A stretch of DNA of 64,000 nt from NCBI RefSeq assembly GCF_019059575.1, contig NW_024883056.1, positions 62,001 through 126,000 on the forward strand, read 5' to 3'. The stretch's first letter is position 1. The number at the start of each line of letters is the position of its first letter. Of this stretch, positions 33,363 to 42,982 are shown one piece after another. Under the pieces are notes generated by a model, which ran no database searches, was not told where the DNA came from, and was given only the letters and a program-made list of their open reading frames with translations. Origin of the DNA: Amphibalanus amphitrite (taxonomy: Eukaryota; Arthropoda; Thecostraca; Balanomorpha; Balanidae). The translations under genes were made by a program, and so were the position numbers.

Positions 33363-34279
33363 TTAACCCTCGCCCGCACATGGGGGGGGGGGGGGGTGGT
33401 TGCCACCCCCACCCCCCCAGGTAGTCTTTCTGCTCTGCACTCGACATTTTAGAGCTAGAAGGCTGATTTTTCGTATAGCTGCTCCTCTATCCTTTCTTGA
33501 TGTTCACTGAAAATTTCAAGTTTCTGTGACTTTTGGTTTCGGAGATATGACCTTGTTTTTCAGGTCATGTCATGACCCAAATGGCCAATTCTGAACATCT
33601 TGCGTTTGCTATGGGCCTTGTGAGCTTTTGACACCTTGATTTCGGCCTTTTTTGCCAGTCTTACCTCCCACCTATCATGGAACATGTTGTTCGACGATGT
33701 ACAGGTGTCAAGGTCAGGGTCAAGGTCAACCTAGGTCATCTAAGATAATTACGTTTTAGGCAAGCTAAATTTACTTTTTGTGAAGTTTTTTGACTGCATT
33801 TCTGGTAAAAGCTTATCAGATCATGATTTCATGTAATATGGACACATAAACAATCGGTGTACACATCAGTATACACACAGCCACACACAGACATACAAAC
33901 ACATATAAATGACCTTGACCTAGCTTGACCTGAAATGACCTCAGCAACAAAAATCTGGTCGGGTAGTGTGACAGAGAGGTTCTAGCTGCCTTGGCACCAG
34001 AAAACGGCATCGTCATCGGAATATGCTAAGCAGCGCACTTGATATCCAACGGTGACCCAAAACAGCAACATTTTTTAGTTTGACCTGACCTGGAAGGTCA
34101 ACGACTGACCTGAGAAGGTAAAACTGGGTATCATTGGATTCGTCTCTTCCCAAAGAATCTTTTTGGTCTTTACCGCTAAGCTCTATCTCCAACAGGAACG
34201 AAATGGCGCGGGGGGTGGCAACCCCCCCCCCCCATGTGCGTTCTAGGATGGGAAAATGGCATGTGCGGGCGAGGGTTAA
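33363..34279. mobile_element. Element G, TTAA family G, complete, inside Q satellite
   Basis: The body is 909 bp (33367-34275). TIRs of 16 bp, CCCTCGCCCGCACATG, are perfect. The left end is simple. The right end is compound, with CGCACATGGGGG at +27. A GGTGGTTGCCACC-like hairpin sits in G/C runs. Satellite units continue on both sides. The interior has GGTCA sites and a CACACAGCC/GACATACAAACAC stretch; no coding frame. Confidence 0.87.
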
Positions 34280-34648
34280 TTAAATCCGCGGCGGTCCTTA
34301 AAGTTACAGTGCCGCCCCTTACAATGTAGGTGGCGTCCTCAAAATAAAAGTGATCAAAATAACCCCCCCCCCCGAGTAATGGTGGCGTCTCTTCTTTAAG
34401 TATCGGAGGCGCAATAAGTATCGGAGGCGCTCCTCATTGTCATTTTGCCCCACATCACTGCTCACATGGCGCCCTTCAATGTAATGGTGCCACCCCTCAA
34501 CGCTCAACGAGCTAATTGCGCTCCTCACAGTGTCGGTGATGCCCCTCAAAGTGGTTAAAGTGCCCTAAAAAAATTGGTGGCGCGCCTCAAAATGATGTTG
34601 TCGTCCCTTAGCATATCTGCAGCGCTCCCAAAATGATAGTGCCTTCCC
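34280..34648 (+). repeat. Q satellite, continuation after G
   Basis: Degenerate GTGGCGCCC / GTGCCGCCCCT units with ATCGGAGGCGC, interrupted by a C-run at 34366-34374. Confidence 0.7.
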
Positions 34649-35693
34649 TTAATCGGCGCCGGGCTGAGGTTGTTTGAACCCCCCCTCCCGACCCCTATAA
34701 CTTGGTTACTTGGGCCACGTAGCGACACGCGGTAAGCGGTATTCGAAAGAGTGTCAAAAACTACTTGGGTTAGTTGGTTAACCGTACTTTGGTTAGGTCA
34801 AGTCAAATGTCAAATATCAGGTGACCAGAGGTCATCAAAGGTGAAATGTGGGTGAAATGTTGTCTGTTTCAACATTTATTGACAAACTGGCGCATAACTC
34901 GGGGAAGAATAGAACTACAGCACCGCGAAAAAGCGCATTCAATAGCGTTCCTATAAAGTCCTCAGACTTGACCTAACATCAACGGCTTAACCTCCAGAGC
35001 ACAACTTGTTTAACCCGTGCCGGGCCGCGGAGGGTTGGAGGGGACAGTGGACCCCCTCCGCCCCTCTACTGAGCTGTTTTATCAGGTGACCAGAGGTCAT
35101 CAAAGGTGAAATGTGGGTGAAATGTTGTCTGTTTCAACATTTATTGACAAACTGGCGCATAACTCGGGGAAGAATAGAACTACAGCACCGCGAAAAAGCG
35201 CATTCAATAGCGTTCCTATAAAGTCCTCAGACTTGACCTAACATCAACGGCTTAACCTCCAGAGCACAACTTGTTTAACCCGTGCCGGGCCGCGGAGGGT
35301 TGGAGGGGACAGTGGACCCCCTCCGCCCCTCTACTGAGCTGTTTTAATGAGGAACCTTTCTACTGTAATAATTATTGACTCACGAAAGTTATGACATTGT
35401 TTTTTTCAGTACTGTGCTCCTCTCGTCGAGATGCGTCGAATGAACTATAATTTGAAATTCAAATGTCATTTGGGAAATTTGAGCTCAGGTCCAGGGCATG
35501 ACCTGACTGGTAAAGGTCATGTTGCATATCAGTCGATTTGTATCGTCAAACTGAAATCATCTAAGGTGTTTTCATCGCTCAGGCATGTCGCATGTCTCTA
35601 TCAGAAGTTATTGGAAAAAAACTGCTGGAGGCCTTCCATGACCTGACATGACCTCAAGGACATAACGAGGGGTCGTGGGTGGCAATTTTCCGA
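34649..35693. mobile_element. Element T, TTAA-type, rearranged by tandem duplication
   Basis: It begins TTAATCGGCGCCGGGC (decayed CCC) with a G/C hairpin. Inside is a second start, TTAACCCGTGCCGGGC, at 35010, which is duplicated with the 265-bp tandem. The rest follows N1/N2 (CGTCGAGATGCGTCGAATGA, GTTGCATATCAGTCGATT) until F2 interrupts it at TTAA 35694, and resumes after 36729. No coding frame. Confidence 0.55.
34816..35345 (+). repeat. 265-bp tandem duplication, two identical copies by eye
   Basis: 34816-35080 and 35081-35345 show no difference on reading. Each copy spans part of element T and its TTAACCCGTGCC end. It is either very recent or an assembly duplication. Confidence 0.9.
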
Positions 35694-36729
35694 TTAACCC
35701 TCGCCGGCCGAGGGGGGGCGGGTGCCGCCCCCCCCCCCCCATAGGGTTTTTCGCGATAGTTCCGAACGCGCTGGCGATAGAGAGCTGAAACTTGGGATAT
35801 CTGACCTTTGATTCAAGCCGGATCTTTTGACACCAACCGCATTTTTGGGTCAGGTCAGGTCACTGATCTATGACGTCATAAGTGAACCTCTGCACGGTCT
35901 TCAGATGTCGCAACTTCGCAACGCCCTCACTGCCGGAGGAGATGTCACAGGGAAATGAAACTTGCAGGATCTAGTATCCATTATGAGTCTCACAGCTTGT
36001 ATATCTCGGATTTTTCCTAAAGGTCATATGAGGTCAGGTCATTTTCGTGACCTCACCATTATAAGTCAATGGGGAAAAATGAAAACAGTGCTATTCTGGC
36101 GCCTGGAACGATCTCCAACTATCTCAAACACACAGAATCGTGATTTGATGCACTCCTAGCAAGGTTGGATGCGTCATTTTTGCAATGTTGACCTTGCGTG
36201 ACGTCATTTATGACGTCATCAAGGTCATATTAGTTTTTCGTCAATAACTCCCGATCAAATTGAGCTAGCGAGTCGGGAAAGCCACCAATGGACTCAGGAA
36301 GACCTGCCGAGTCGAATGATATGCGACATGACCTCTTTCGACCAACTTCGTAACCTGGGGGTGCTGACCTGACCTTGACCTGAGGTCAAAACCCTAAGTT
36401 GACCTGACCCGAACAAAAAGTATATCATTCGACGCGCCTGAGCAAGGCGAACACGATGCTGCCAAAATCGCGGCTCTGCGGCCGTTTTTGCGAAGTTATT
36501 CACCAAAAACTGAACCGTACTTTGAGGCACTTGACCTGACCTCAGAGGTCACCGGTTGACCTAGGACCTTAAACTCGGGTACCAATCTCTGCGTCTCGTA
36601 ACGGCGCACACGCTCGTTTTTCCGCGACGCGCTAGCTCCACCAGGGGCGAAACGGCGAGGGGGTTGTACCCTCCCCCCCCCCTTCGGCCGGCGCGTATGT
36701 AGAAAACCAATAGGTCCGGCGAGGGTTAA
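35694..36729. mobile_element. Element F2, TTAA family F, complete, inverted
   Basis: The 1028-bp body (35698-36725) lies between TTAA sites. The simple left end is CCCTCGCCGGCCGAGGGGG. The right end is compound: CCCTCGCCGGACCTATTGG, spacer, then CGCCGGCCG at about +28. The order of internal modules matches F1 in reverse. Flanks (CAATTTTCCG on one side, GTGTGTCAT on the other) match one continuous stretch of N2 near 44683. Confidence 0.85.
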
Positions 36730-36990
36730 GTGTGTCATTTTTAATTGTTTTGTGATGTTTAAATTCGTTAACTTTGACATTTGTCTACCTATAAAAAGAG
36801 GCACATGCCCTGATTTTCTCCCATTTCATTATACCTAATGGAAGGGTCGCAAAATTGTCCTTACCTTTGGTCAAAGACATCGCAATTTCGATGCTTACAT
36901 TTTATATGTACAGTTACACACTGTTTGTCTTATCAATCGCTGAAGTTATAAAGGGATCATTCAGTCGGTATATCTTTGGTGAGCATTTGC
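36730..36990. mobile_element. Element T, remainder after F2
   Basis: It matches N2 loosely (TTTTCTCCCATTTCATTATA with 44771 onward). No right end was identified. Confidence 0.4.
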
Positions 36991-36991
36991 C

Positions 36992-37025
36992 TGTTCCGTA
37001 GCTCAGTTAGTAGAGCACCGGACTC
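36992..37025 (+). tRNA. 5' half of a tRNA-like sequence
   Basis: GTTCCGTAGCTCAGTTAGTA then GAGCACCGGACT gives an acceptor strand, D arm with A box, and the 5' side of an anticodon stem. It stops there; no T arm follows. Probably a SINE head or tRNA fragment. Confidence 0.45.
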
Positions 37026-37769
37026 CCCGCACTGTCTTCGCTTGCGTTTTATCCGCCGGCCGAGCCGGAGAGAAAGTTACCGAGTGAAGGTCATTCAAAT
37101 TTCAAAAACTCAATGACAATGTCACTGGGGTCACGAAAATGTTTGAGTAGGTAGGTATAACATTCATTAACTTGGGGGGGGGGGGAATGAACGTATCGTT
37201 GCAATACGCTGTTCATTACGCGAGTAACTAATAAATAAAAATGTATGAGTTCATCCTTACTCCACTTGCTCTCCCTCTCCATAAAAAGAGTTAATTGTGT
37301 TGCATTTTATTTATACCTATGCAGAAAAATAGAGGCGTCAAAGGATATGGCCGAATATCAGCGACCCTTGCTGTGTAAGCAATTGGGTATGACAAGTGGG
37401 GGTAATGGCCCCGTCCAGCGCCCATAAAGTGGGCACCACTCGTGCGACCAGCCGACCACTGTTCTAGATAGAGCCATAAAACACCTTGAATGTTTTAAGC
37501 TTGACGATACGGATCGACTGGTATGCAACATGTTTTATTTCTGGTAAGGTCATGAACTTGACCTCACAAAAATTAAAAAAGTTAAAATTTTAAAATTATT
37601 TTTTTGTTAAGTCAAATTATAGTTCATTCATCGCATTATGATGAGAGAAATACTATATCCCGGAAAAATGAACGTAATACCGCTGAGCTTAGGTTGAATC
37701 TGAAATCATTACTTAGAAGGAGTTATAAAAGAACCGTCGAACATGTCTTTTTTGGTCATTAAATATCAG
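37026..37769. other. Unassigned stretch inside Q
   Basis: No gene. It includes a 13-G run at about 37175-37187 followed by a TTACGCGAGTAACT segment recalling TTAA-element interiors. Confidence 0.3.
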
Positions 37770-38110
37770 TAGGTATGCCGCCGCCCTCAGATGCCAAGTG
37801 CCGCCCCTATGAGTGCAAAATGCCGCCCCTAATTGTGATTGCCGACCCAGTGAAAATCCCTTATAATACGCCCTGTCAACATCCTTTCTTCCTGGATCCT
37901 ATTTCTCAGACTCTCATGTCGTATTTGCCCATTTTTACAACCCACAGAGATAGACAATTTGTGTTCAAAACATTTCTTTGTAAATATTATTCACATCTCC
38001 AATACAATGTGCGCTAACCAGTTTTCTCAGTAATTCAGGCAGTAATTCTCGTGCTATGTTCAAAAATATTTTTACAGTGAAGGTCGAACTTAAAAAAAAA
38101 ACGAACTATA

Positions 38111-38750
38111 ACAACTTTTTCTCGCCATGTACCAACTATATGAAATGTCGAGAGACTCCAATGGCCGTGATGGAATTCGTGCCAGAAGATCTTCGCAGTT
38201 CCGCCTTCCTTGAAGTTTATGGCGGCTAGCCTCAATTGATGTCTGGCACGAACACATCAACCGGATTTTCATGCTGCTTGACAGGTAAAAAGACTGCAGC
38301 TTTGCATGACAGGTACGATCCACATAACCCTTGTGAATTACCTATTGTCTCTGCATTGAATTTCAAATAGTTGTGATCTGATATGTGAGGGCTGCATATT
38401 GCACACTGTGGTTGGTACGCCTGCCTATAGTCTGGCATCACGGGGATCACTCGCGGGACTGCGCCAATTGCGGACGTTTTGAAGCCCGGGACTGGCACTC
38501 AACGATGAAGACTTCGAGACTGGCGCTCAAAGGCCGACAGTTTGAGACTACACTCAGGGACTAATACTTGAGGAACTAGCACTCGGTGATAAACACTGAC
38601 GGGGCTGCTACCTATGAGGCGACACTGTGCAGTCGGCTGGCGGAGTGCGCTGGCGGCGTTTGAGTGCCTACACCTCTGCCCCGACGCCAATCGGTGATCG
38701 CTGTCACCGGCGCTGTCGGTCCGTCGGGGACTGGTTCGGCCCGGTATCGT
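38111..38750. other. Unassigned stretch before GC-rich minisatellite
   Basis: Ordinary composition rising to GC-rich after 38630. Short frames lack family features. No promoter or splice pattern could be relied on. Confidence 0.3.
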
Positions 38751-39350
38751 GCCGCGGGGAGTGCCCTCCCGCCCGGCGCCGTGCCGCGGGGAGTGCCCTC
38801 CCGCCTGGCGTCGTGCCGCGGGGAGTGTCCTCCCGCCTGGCGCCGTGCCGCGGGGAGTGTCCTCCCGGCGGGCGCCGTGCCGCGGGAAGTGCCCTCCCGC
38901 CCGGCGCCGTGCCGCGGGGAGTGCCCTCCCGCCCGGCGCCGTGCCGCGGGGAGTGCCCTCCCGCCCGGCGCCGTGCCGCGGGGAGTGCCCTCCCGCCTGG
39001 CGCTGTGCCGCGGGGAGTGTCCTCCCGCCTGGCGCCGTGCCGCGGGGAGTGTCCTCCCGGCTGGCGCCGTGCCGCGGGGAGTGCCCTCCCGCCTGGCGCT
39101 GTGCCGCGGCGAGTGTCCTCCCGCCTGGCGCCGTGCCGCGGGGAGTGTCCTCCCGGCTGGCGCCGTGCCGCGGGGAGTGTCCTCCCGGCTGGCGCCGTGC
39201 CGCGGGGAGTGTCCTCCCGGCTGGCGCCGTGCCGCGGGGAGCGTCCTCCCGGCTGGCGCCGTGCCGCGGGGAGTGCCCTCCCGCCTGGCGCCGTGCCGCG
39301 GGCAGTTTCCTCCCGCCCGGCGCCGTGCCGCGGGGAGTGCCCTCCCGCTT
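38751..39350 (+). repeat. GC-rich 32-bp minisatellite, about 19 copies
   Basis: The unit is GTGCCGCGGGGAGTGCCCTC followed by CCGCCCGGCGCC, with C/T and G/T variants. As 32 is not a multiple of 3, three units code 32 residues and all three frames read through on both strands. The resulting Pro/Arg/Gly-rich frames of 250-380 codons are not evidence of a protein. Confidence 0.88.
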
Positions 39351-39730
39351 GCAGAGAGCAGGTCGGGCCGCGGGGAGTGCCCTCCCGGCTCCCGCCTGGA
39401 GAGCAGGTCGGGCCGCGGCAGCTGAAGGTCGCGGAGTCGCAGCCAGTGCTCGGCGCCCGCCGCCGCCTTGGGAGGCGCGCCGCGCGCGTTGATGAGGTGT
39501 GGGAACTGGTCTGGAGCGGTTTCCGTGTTTTACGGCCGAGGCGCCGCCTGGCCGCCGGTCATGGAGCGGGGGCTGTGAGCTGGGAGGAGCGGCGCCGCTG
39601 AAGGCCGACGCGGTGCAGCTGTGTTGGCTCACGGAGCGACCAGCCAATGGCTCGACCGGGAAGTACCGCCAGTTGGAGAGAAGCAGAGCCTCCGTCTGGC
39701 ACAGACACAGCCATTTGCTACTTACTTAGC
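39351..39730. other. GC-rich CpG-dense stretch
   Basis: GC-rich sequence continues after the minisatellite without repeats. It could be a promoter or 5'UTR of a gene on either strand, but no start, splice site or domain supports one. Confidence 0.3.
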
Positions 39731-40893
39731 TCACTATTGGGGGGAAGGGGGATTAACGCCCCATATTTTTTTTTCGCCGCGCTATAGCTAATAAGCGTTT
39801 TTGTATGTAAGTGAGTGCCCGTGACGAATTACTTGAAACTTATTATAGCAAAGTTTCAAAAACAGGGAGGGCACCGGGGCACTGTGCCCCCATTGATTTT
39901 GGCATTTTAACATTAGCCCTATGGGCGTTGAATGGAAAGAATGGGACCAAAAGTCGGCGTTGCCCCCCCCCCCCCCCGCCCCTAATTGAAGGTGTTCCGC
40001 CGCTTCTGTTTTTGTGGCGTCATAATGTTTGAGTTTTTGAGGCCTAAAATTGCAATGGTTAGCCGCTTAGAAATAATGTAAAATCACACAATAAACGTAG
40101 GTACCTGCACAGTTGCCATAATGGTCATCTGGCTACCAATACTAATAGGTGCCATATCAAATGGCTCTCTTTGATTCTTAATTATTGTTCTATATTTTCC
40201 AACGTTTGGAGCTGAATCTCGACAATTTCTGTGATTGCTTCACTTCTTGCAGAATCTGCGTGCTTGCGTGAGATGAGGCAGTTGTGGTGCACTTAGTGGT
40301 GCACCATGCGAATCTATGTGACGTAATTAACCATTATCATTTTTATTTTACATGCTTGATTGCAGATTATGTTACAAAATAAATGTTTGATAGTAAACAA
40401 TGGCAAAACTGCATGTGTATCGGCATAGCACTCGCTGGTATAGTTATGCCTACGTAAGCAAACGATAGTTTACGAACCTTCTGGAGAACCACAGAGACCG
40501 ATATCAAGGGAATCCCGCGAGCATGGAGATGCTGATGAAACTAGAGTGGCTCGTCCTTCCCCATACATACAGTCAGTTAGGGTCCCGGGGTGCGGTTCGG
40601 TCCGACCGTCGTACATACATACCTGTACTGTACCACACTCGTGCATACGGTTCAGTCGGAGTAGCGGTCCGGTCCCGGCGCGAGCGGAATGCGGCCGTGA
40701 GCGCTCGATACTTGCTGCAGAAACGGGCGTGCGGCATCGGAGCCGTAGACAATACCGAAACGGGGAGAACTTCTGACATTCTCCGCGGAGACATAAAGGT
40801 ATTCTTTTTACGGGACGAGAATGAATGAACAGTCACGAGAGGCTTCCTTTTGAAAAGAAAAGTACGAAATGGACTTGAAACGTAAGGTCTGAT
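39731..40893. other. Unassigned stretch
   Basis: Includes a 17-C run at 39963-39977. At 40600-40800 a GC-richer block contains GGTTCAGTCGGAGTAGCGG and a 101-codon frame. The frame has no family features, so no gene is called. Confidence 0.3.
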
Positions 40894-41760
40894 TTAACCC
40901 GCGCGCCCGGGTGGACCTGTCATGGGGGGGCCTTTTTGGCCATATAGGTACGTACCAGGTTATCTTGGGAAGTAAGCAAGCTAGAAGGACGAGGTAAAAA
41001 GCAATAGATAGCTCGCTATAAGATCTTTCAGTATCATGCGGGTTGTTTATCGATCAGGTCGTCGCTGAGGTCACTGAAGGTTTTTGGGGTAGGTTAGGTA
41101 CAGTATCGCGACTTTTTGTTCCCGAATTTAACAACTTCTCACAAAGCGGCGCAATAAGTCGAGGACCAATAGAGCTACAGCGCCGCGAAAGGCGCATGTG
41201 ATAGCTCTTTCAAAGGCCTTTCTGATTGTTGTGTTCAGATTTGACCCAAGGTCAACATTATAGAGTTCAGTGGTCAATTGTTTAGCCTCCAGAGGGCAAA
41301 AACTCACATTGGACGTTTTTGTTGAAAATGTTTTCATGTAATAACATTTTGCTGCAAGCTTTGCATTACGCTGGTTTTACCAGCGTTGCGTTTGTCTCGT
41401 CGAGACGCGTCGAATGAACTATAAGCTGACCTGAATAGGTCAACTTTAAATTTGACACCAGGTCAAGGTAAAAAAAAATGTCATGTTGCTGTCATTCGAT
41501 TCGTATTGTTTAGTTGAACACGTTCATGTTGTTTTCAGCGCTCTGGCATGTCTCTATCTAAAGTTATTGTTAAAAGCGCCTGGAGACATTTTATGACCTG
41601 AGATGAAACGGGCGTGCGGTATCAAATTACCACAGGTGAAATTTCCGGTTCATTTTCATTTGTGTCCCGATCTTTGAGGGCTTTTCCTAATTTGATGTAT
41701 CATAAGCTATACCAAGTTTCGCGGTGTCTTCCGATCTCAGAGAAACACTAACGCCCTCCT
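40894..41760. mobile_element. Element N1, TTAA-type, right end decayed
   Basis: TTAACCCGCGCGCCCGGGTG at the left with a GGCC hairpin. The interior parallels N2: GTAAGCAAGCTAGAAGGACG, AATAGAGCTACAGCGCCGCG, GTCGAGACGCGTCGAATGAA, TCATTCGATTCGTATTG. The right end is not clear. No coding frame. Confidence 0.55.
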
Positions 41761-42207
41761 TTCCGCTTCGCTGCACAAGGCATGCGTCACAAATTGATAT
41801 CCGATTTGATATCCGTTAGGCACAATACCTGAGCAGTAAGCGTGTTTCGGATTAGCTCGATAAGCTCGGCTATATTGAGCTCCTCGACCCAGCCGGACCT
41901 GCTGAGACGAGCGGCTCAGTTCCGGACGGCCCCGGCGGGGGAGGCAGGCACGTGGGAACCGGTCGGCACGTGCCGGGTCCGCTCCCAGTTCCCCACACCG
42001 ATCCAGCGCACCAATCCTCGGTCTGATCGGCTTCTGCTGGCGATGCCGGAGCCGTGACGCACACACACACACACACGCGCGCGCGTCAGGTCAGAGGCGG
42101 ACAGGTGGCTACGAGCAGCGGTCGGTGCGCGCGCGGCGGCCGTAAAACGGAGCGGCGCCGGCCGGGCGGCGCCAGTGTGGAGACGGCGCTGCGCTGGGCC
42201 GGTCGGG
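41761..42207. promoter_or_regulatory. Lysozyme upstream region, GC-rich
   Basis: Composition shifts to GC-rich from about 41870. A (CA)n/(CG)n tract lies at 42058-42086. CGCCAGTGTGGAG at about 42170, just before the start codon, resembles CGACCAGTGTGCG upstream of the secreted-protein exon at 24.2 kb. It may be an initiator-like element. This is an inference from two cases. Confidence 0.35.
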
Positions 42208-42732
42208 ATGCCGTCTGCGCTGCTGTGTGTGTGCGGCGTGGTGGTGCTGCTGGCCGCCGGCTGTCCGGCCCTCCGACTGCTGCCCGACCGGTACTGCCTG
42301 GCCTGTCTCTGCAACGCGGCGTCCAACTGTTCGCCGCGGATCGGCTGCCAGCAGCAGCGCGGCCACACCGTCTGCGGACCGTTCCTGCTCACCGCCGACG
42401 CGTGGCGGCGCGCGCGCAAAGCCGACCGCCAGTTCGCGCACCGGTTCCGCTACCTCAACTATCGGATGTGCGCGTCGGACCCGGAGTGCGCAGCCGAGGC
42501 GGTCAGCCATGCGCTGGCGCACTCCGCCTCCGACTGTGACCGCGACGGCCGCATCACCTGTAAGGACTTTGGCATTCTGAGCCGCGGCGGGCCGGCCGCC
42601 TGCCGGAACAGTACGCTGGCGCGACGGGCAGCCGACTCCGACTACTTCCGCGTCCTGGAGGGCTGCCTGCTCGACGTGACGGCAATGCTGGGCGAGCCGT
42701 CACCGCCGGCAGGCTGTGGGCTCAGCGCCTGA
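42208..42732 (+). CDS. Invertebrate-type (i-type) lysozyme-like protein, catalytic residues missing
   Basis: 174 residues without introns. The signal peptide is MPSALLCVCGVVVLLAAGCP. The mature part has the i-type/destabilase plan: CLACLCNAASNC (30-41), IGC (47), VCGPFLLTADAW (55-66), C88...C94, DCDRDGRITC (109-118), FGILSRGGPAAC (121-132) and LEGC (153). In active i-type lysozymes the glutamate sits in CxxESxC and the aspartate in the loop after the next cysteine. Here these positions are Ala38 and Gln50, so muramidase activity is unlikely. It could be a binding, inhibitory or isopeptidase-like secreted protein. Codons are strongly GC-rich, unlike the flanks. The upstream in-frame GTG is not needed; the ATG at 42208 directly precedes the signal peptide. 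Confidence 0.8.
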   Translation: MPSALLCVCGVVVLLAAGCPALRLLPDRYCLACLCNAASNCSPRIGCQQQRGHTVCGPFLLTADAWRRARKADRQFAHRFRYLNYRMCASDPECAAEAVSHALAHSASDCDRDGRITCKDFGILSRGGPAACRNSTLARRAADSDYFRVLEGCLLDVTAMLGEPSPPAGCGLSA

Positions 42733-42747
42733 CGGACAGACCGGCAC

Positions 42748-42982
42748 GTCCGAGCCCGCCGCTGGGACCGATCTCCGAGCCCGCCGCTGGGACCGATGTC
42801 CGATCCCGCGTCTGACGACCGATGTCCGAGCCCGCGTCTGACGACCGATGTCCGAGCCCGCGTCTGACGACCGATGTCCGAGCCCGCGTCTGACGACAGA
42901 TGTCCGAGCCCGCGTCAGACGACCGATGTCCGAGCCCGCCGCTGGGACCGATGTCTGAGCCCGCGGCTGGGACCGATGTCGC
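42748..42982 (+). repeat. 26-bp minisatellite just 3' of the lysozyme
   Basis: About nine copies of GATGTCCGAGCCCGCGTCTG with ACGACC, the outer copies with CGCTGGGACC instead. It starts about 15 bp after the stop codon, so it would lie in the 3'UTR if transcribed. Confidence 0.85.

Larger units (their letters stand above)
30002..37875. mobile_element. Element Q, hAT-type non-autonomous element of 7.9 kb
   Basis: It is flanked by a perfect 8-bp duplication, TCAACATC (29994-30001 and 37876-37883). Inverted ends begin CAGGGCGTATT and share CTGGGTCGGCAAT about 20 bp in. The CAGGG start and 8-bp duplication are hAT hallmarks. The interior is an imperfect satellite of GCCGCCCCT / GTGGCGCCCCT units with later insertions H1, G, T and F2. 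No hAT transposase frame is present, so it depended on another element. Without the nested TTAA elements it would be about half this size. Confidence 0.78.
29859..38110. mobile_element. Element P2, long inverted ends, hosting Q
   Basis: The left arm (29859-29993, TATAGTTCATTTTA through GGTTGGCGCACATTTAA) and the inverted right arm (about 37985-38110, ending CGAACTATA) match those of P1. Outside Q the interior aligns with P1 (CATTTGCCCATACC in P1, TATTTGCCCATTTT here), showing that P2 was a P-sized element before Q inserted. No transposase. Confidence 0.65.

Noticed and set aside
38499-39647. Long frames on both strands (up to 382 codons) as a Pro/Arg-rich protein
   Set aside because: The 32-bp tandem unit has no stops and cycles through all frames; no domain, start context or splice signal favours one.
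40523-40828. 101-codon frame in a GC-richer block
   Set aside because: No domain or start evidence; the opposite strand is equally open.
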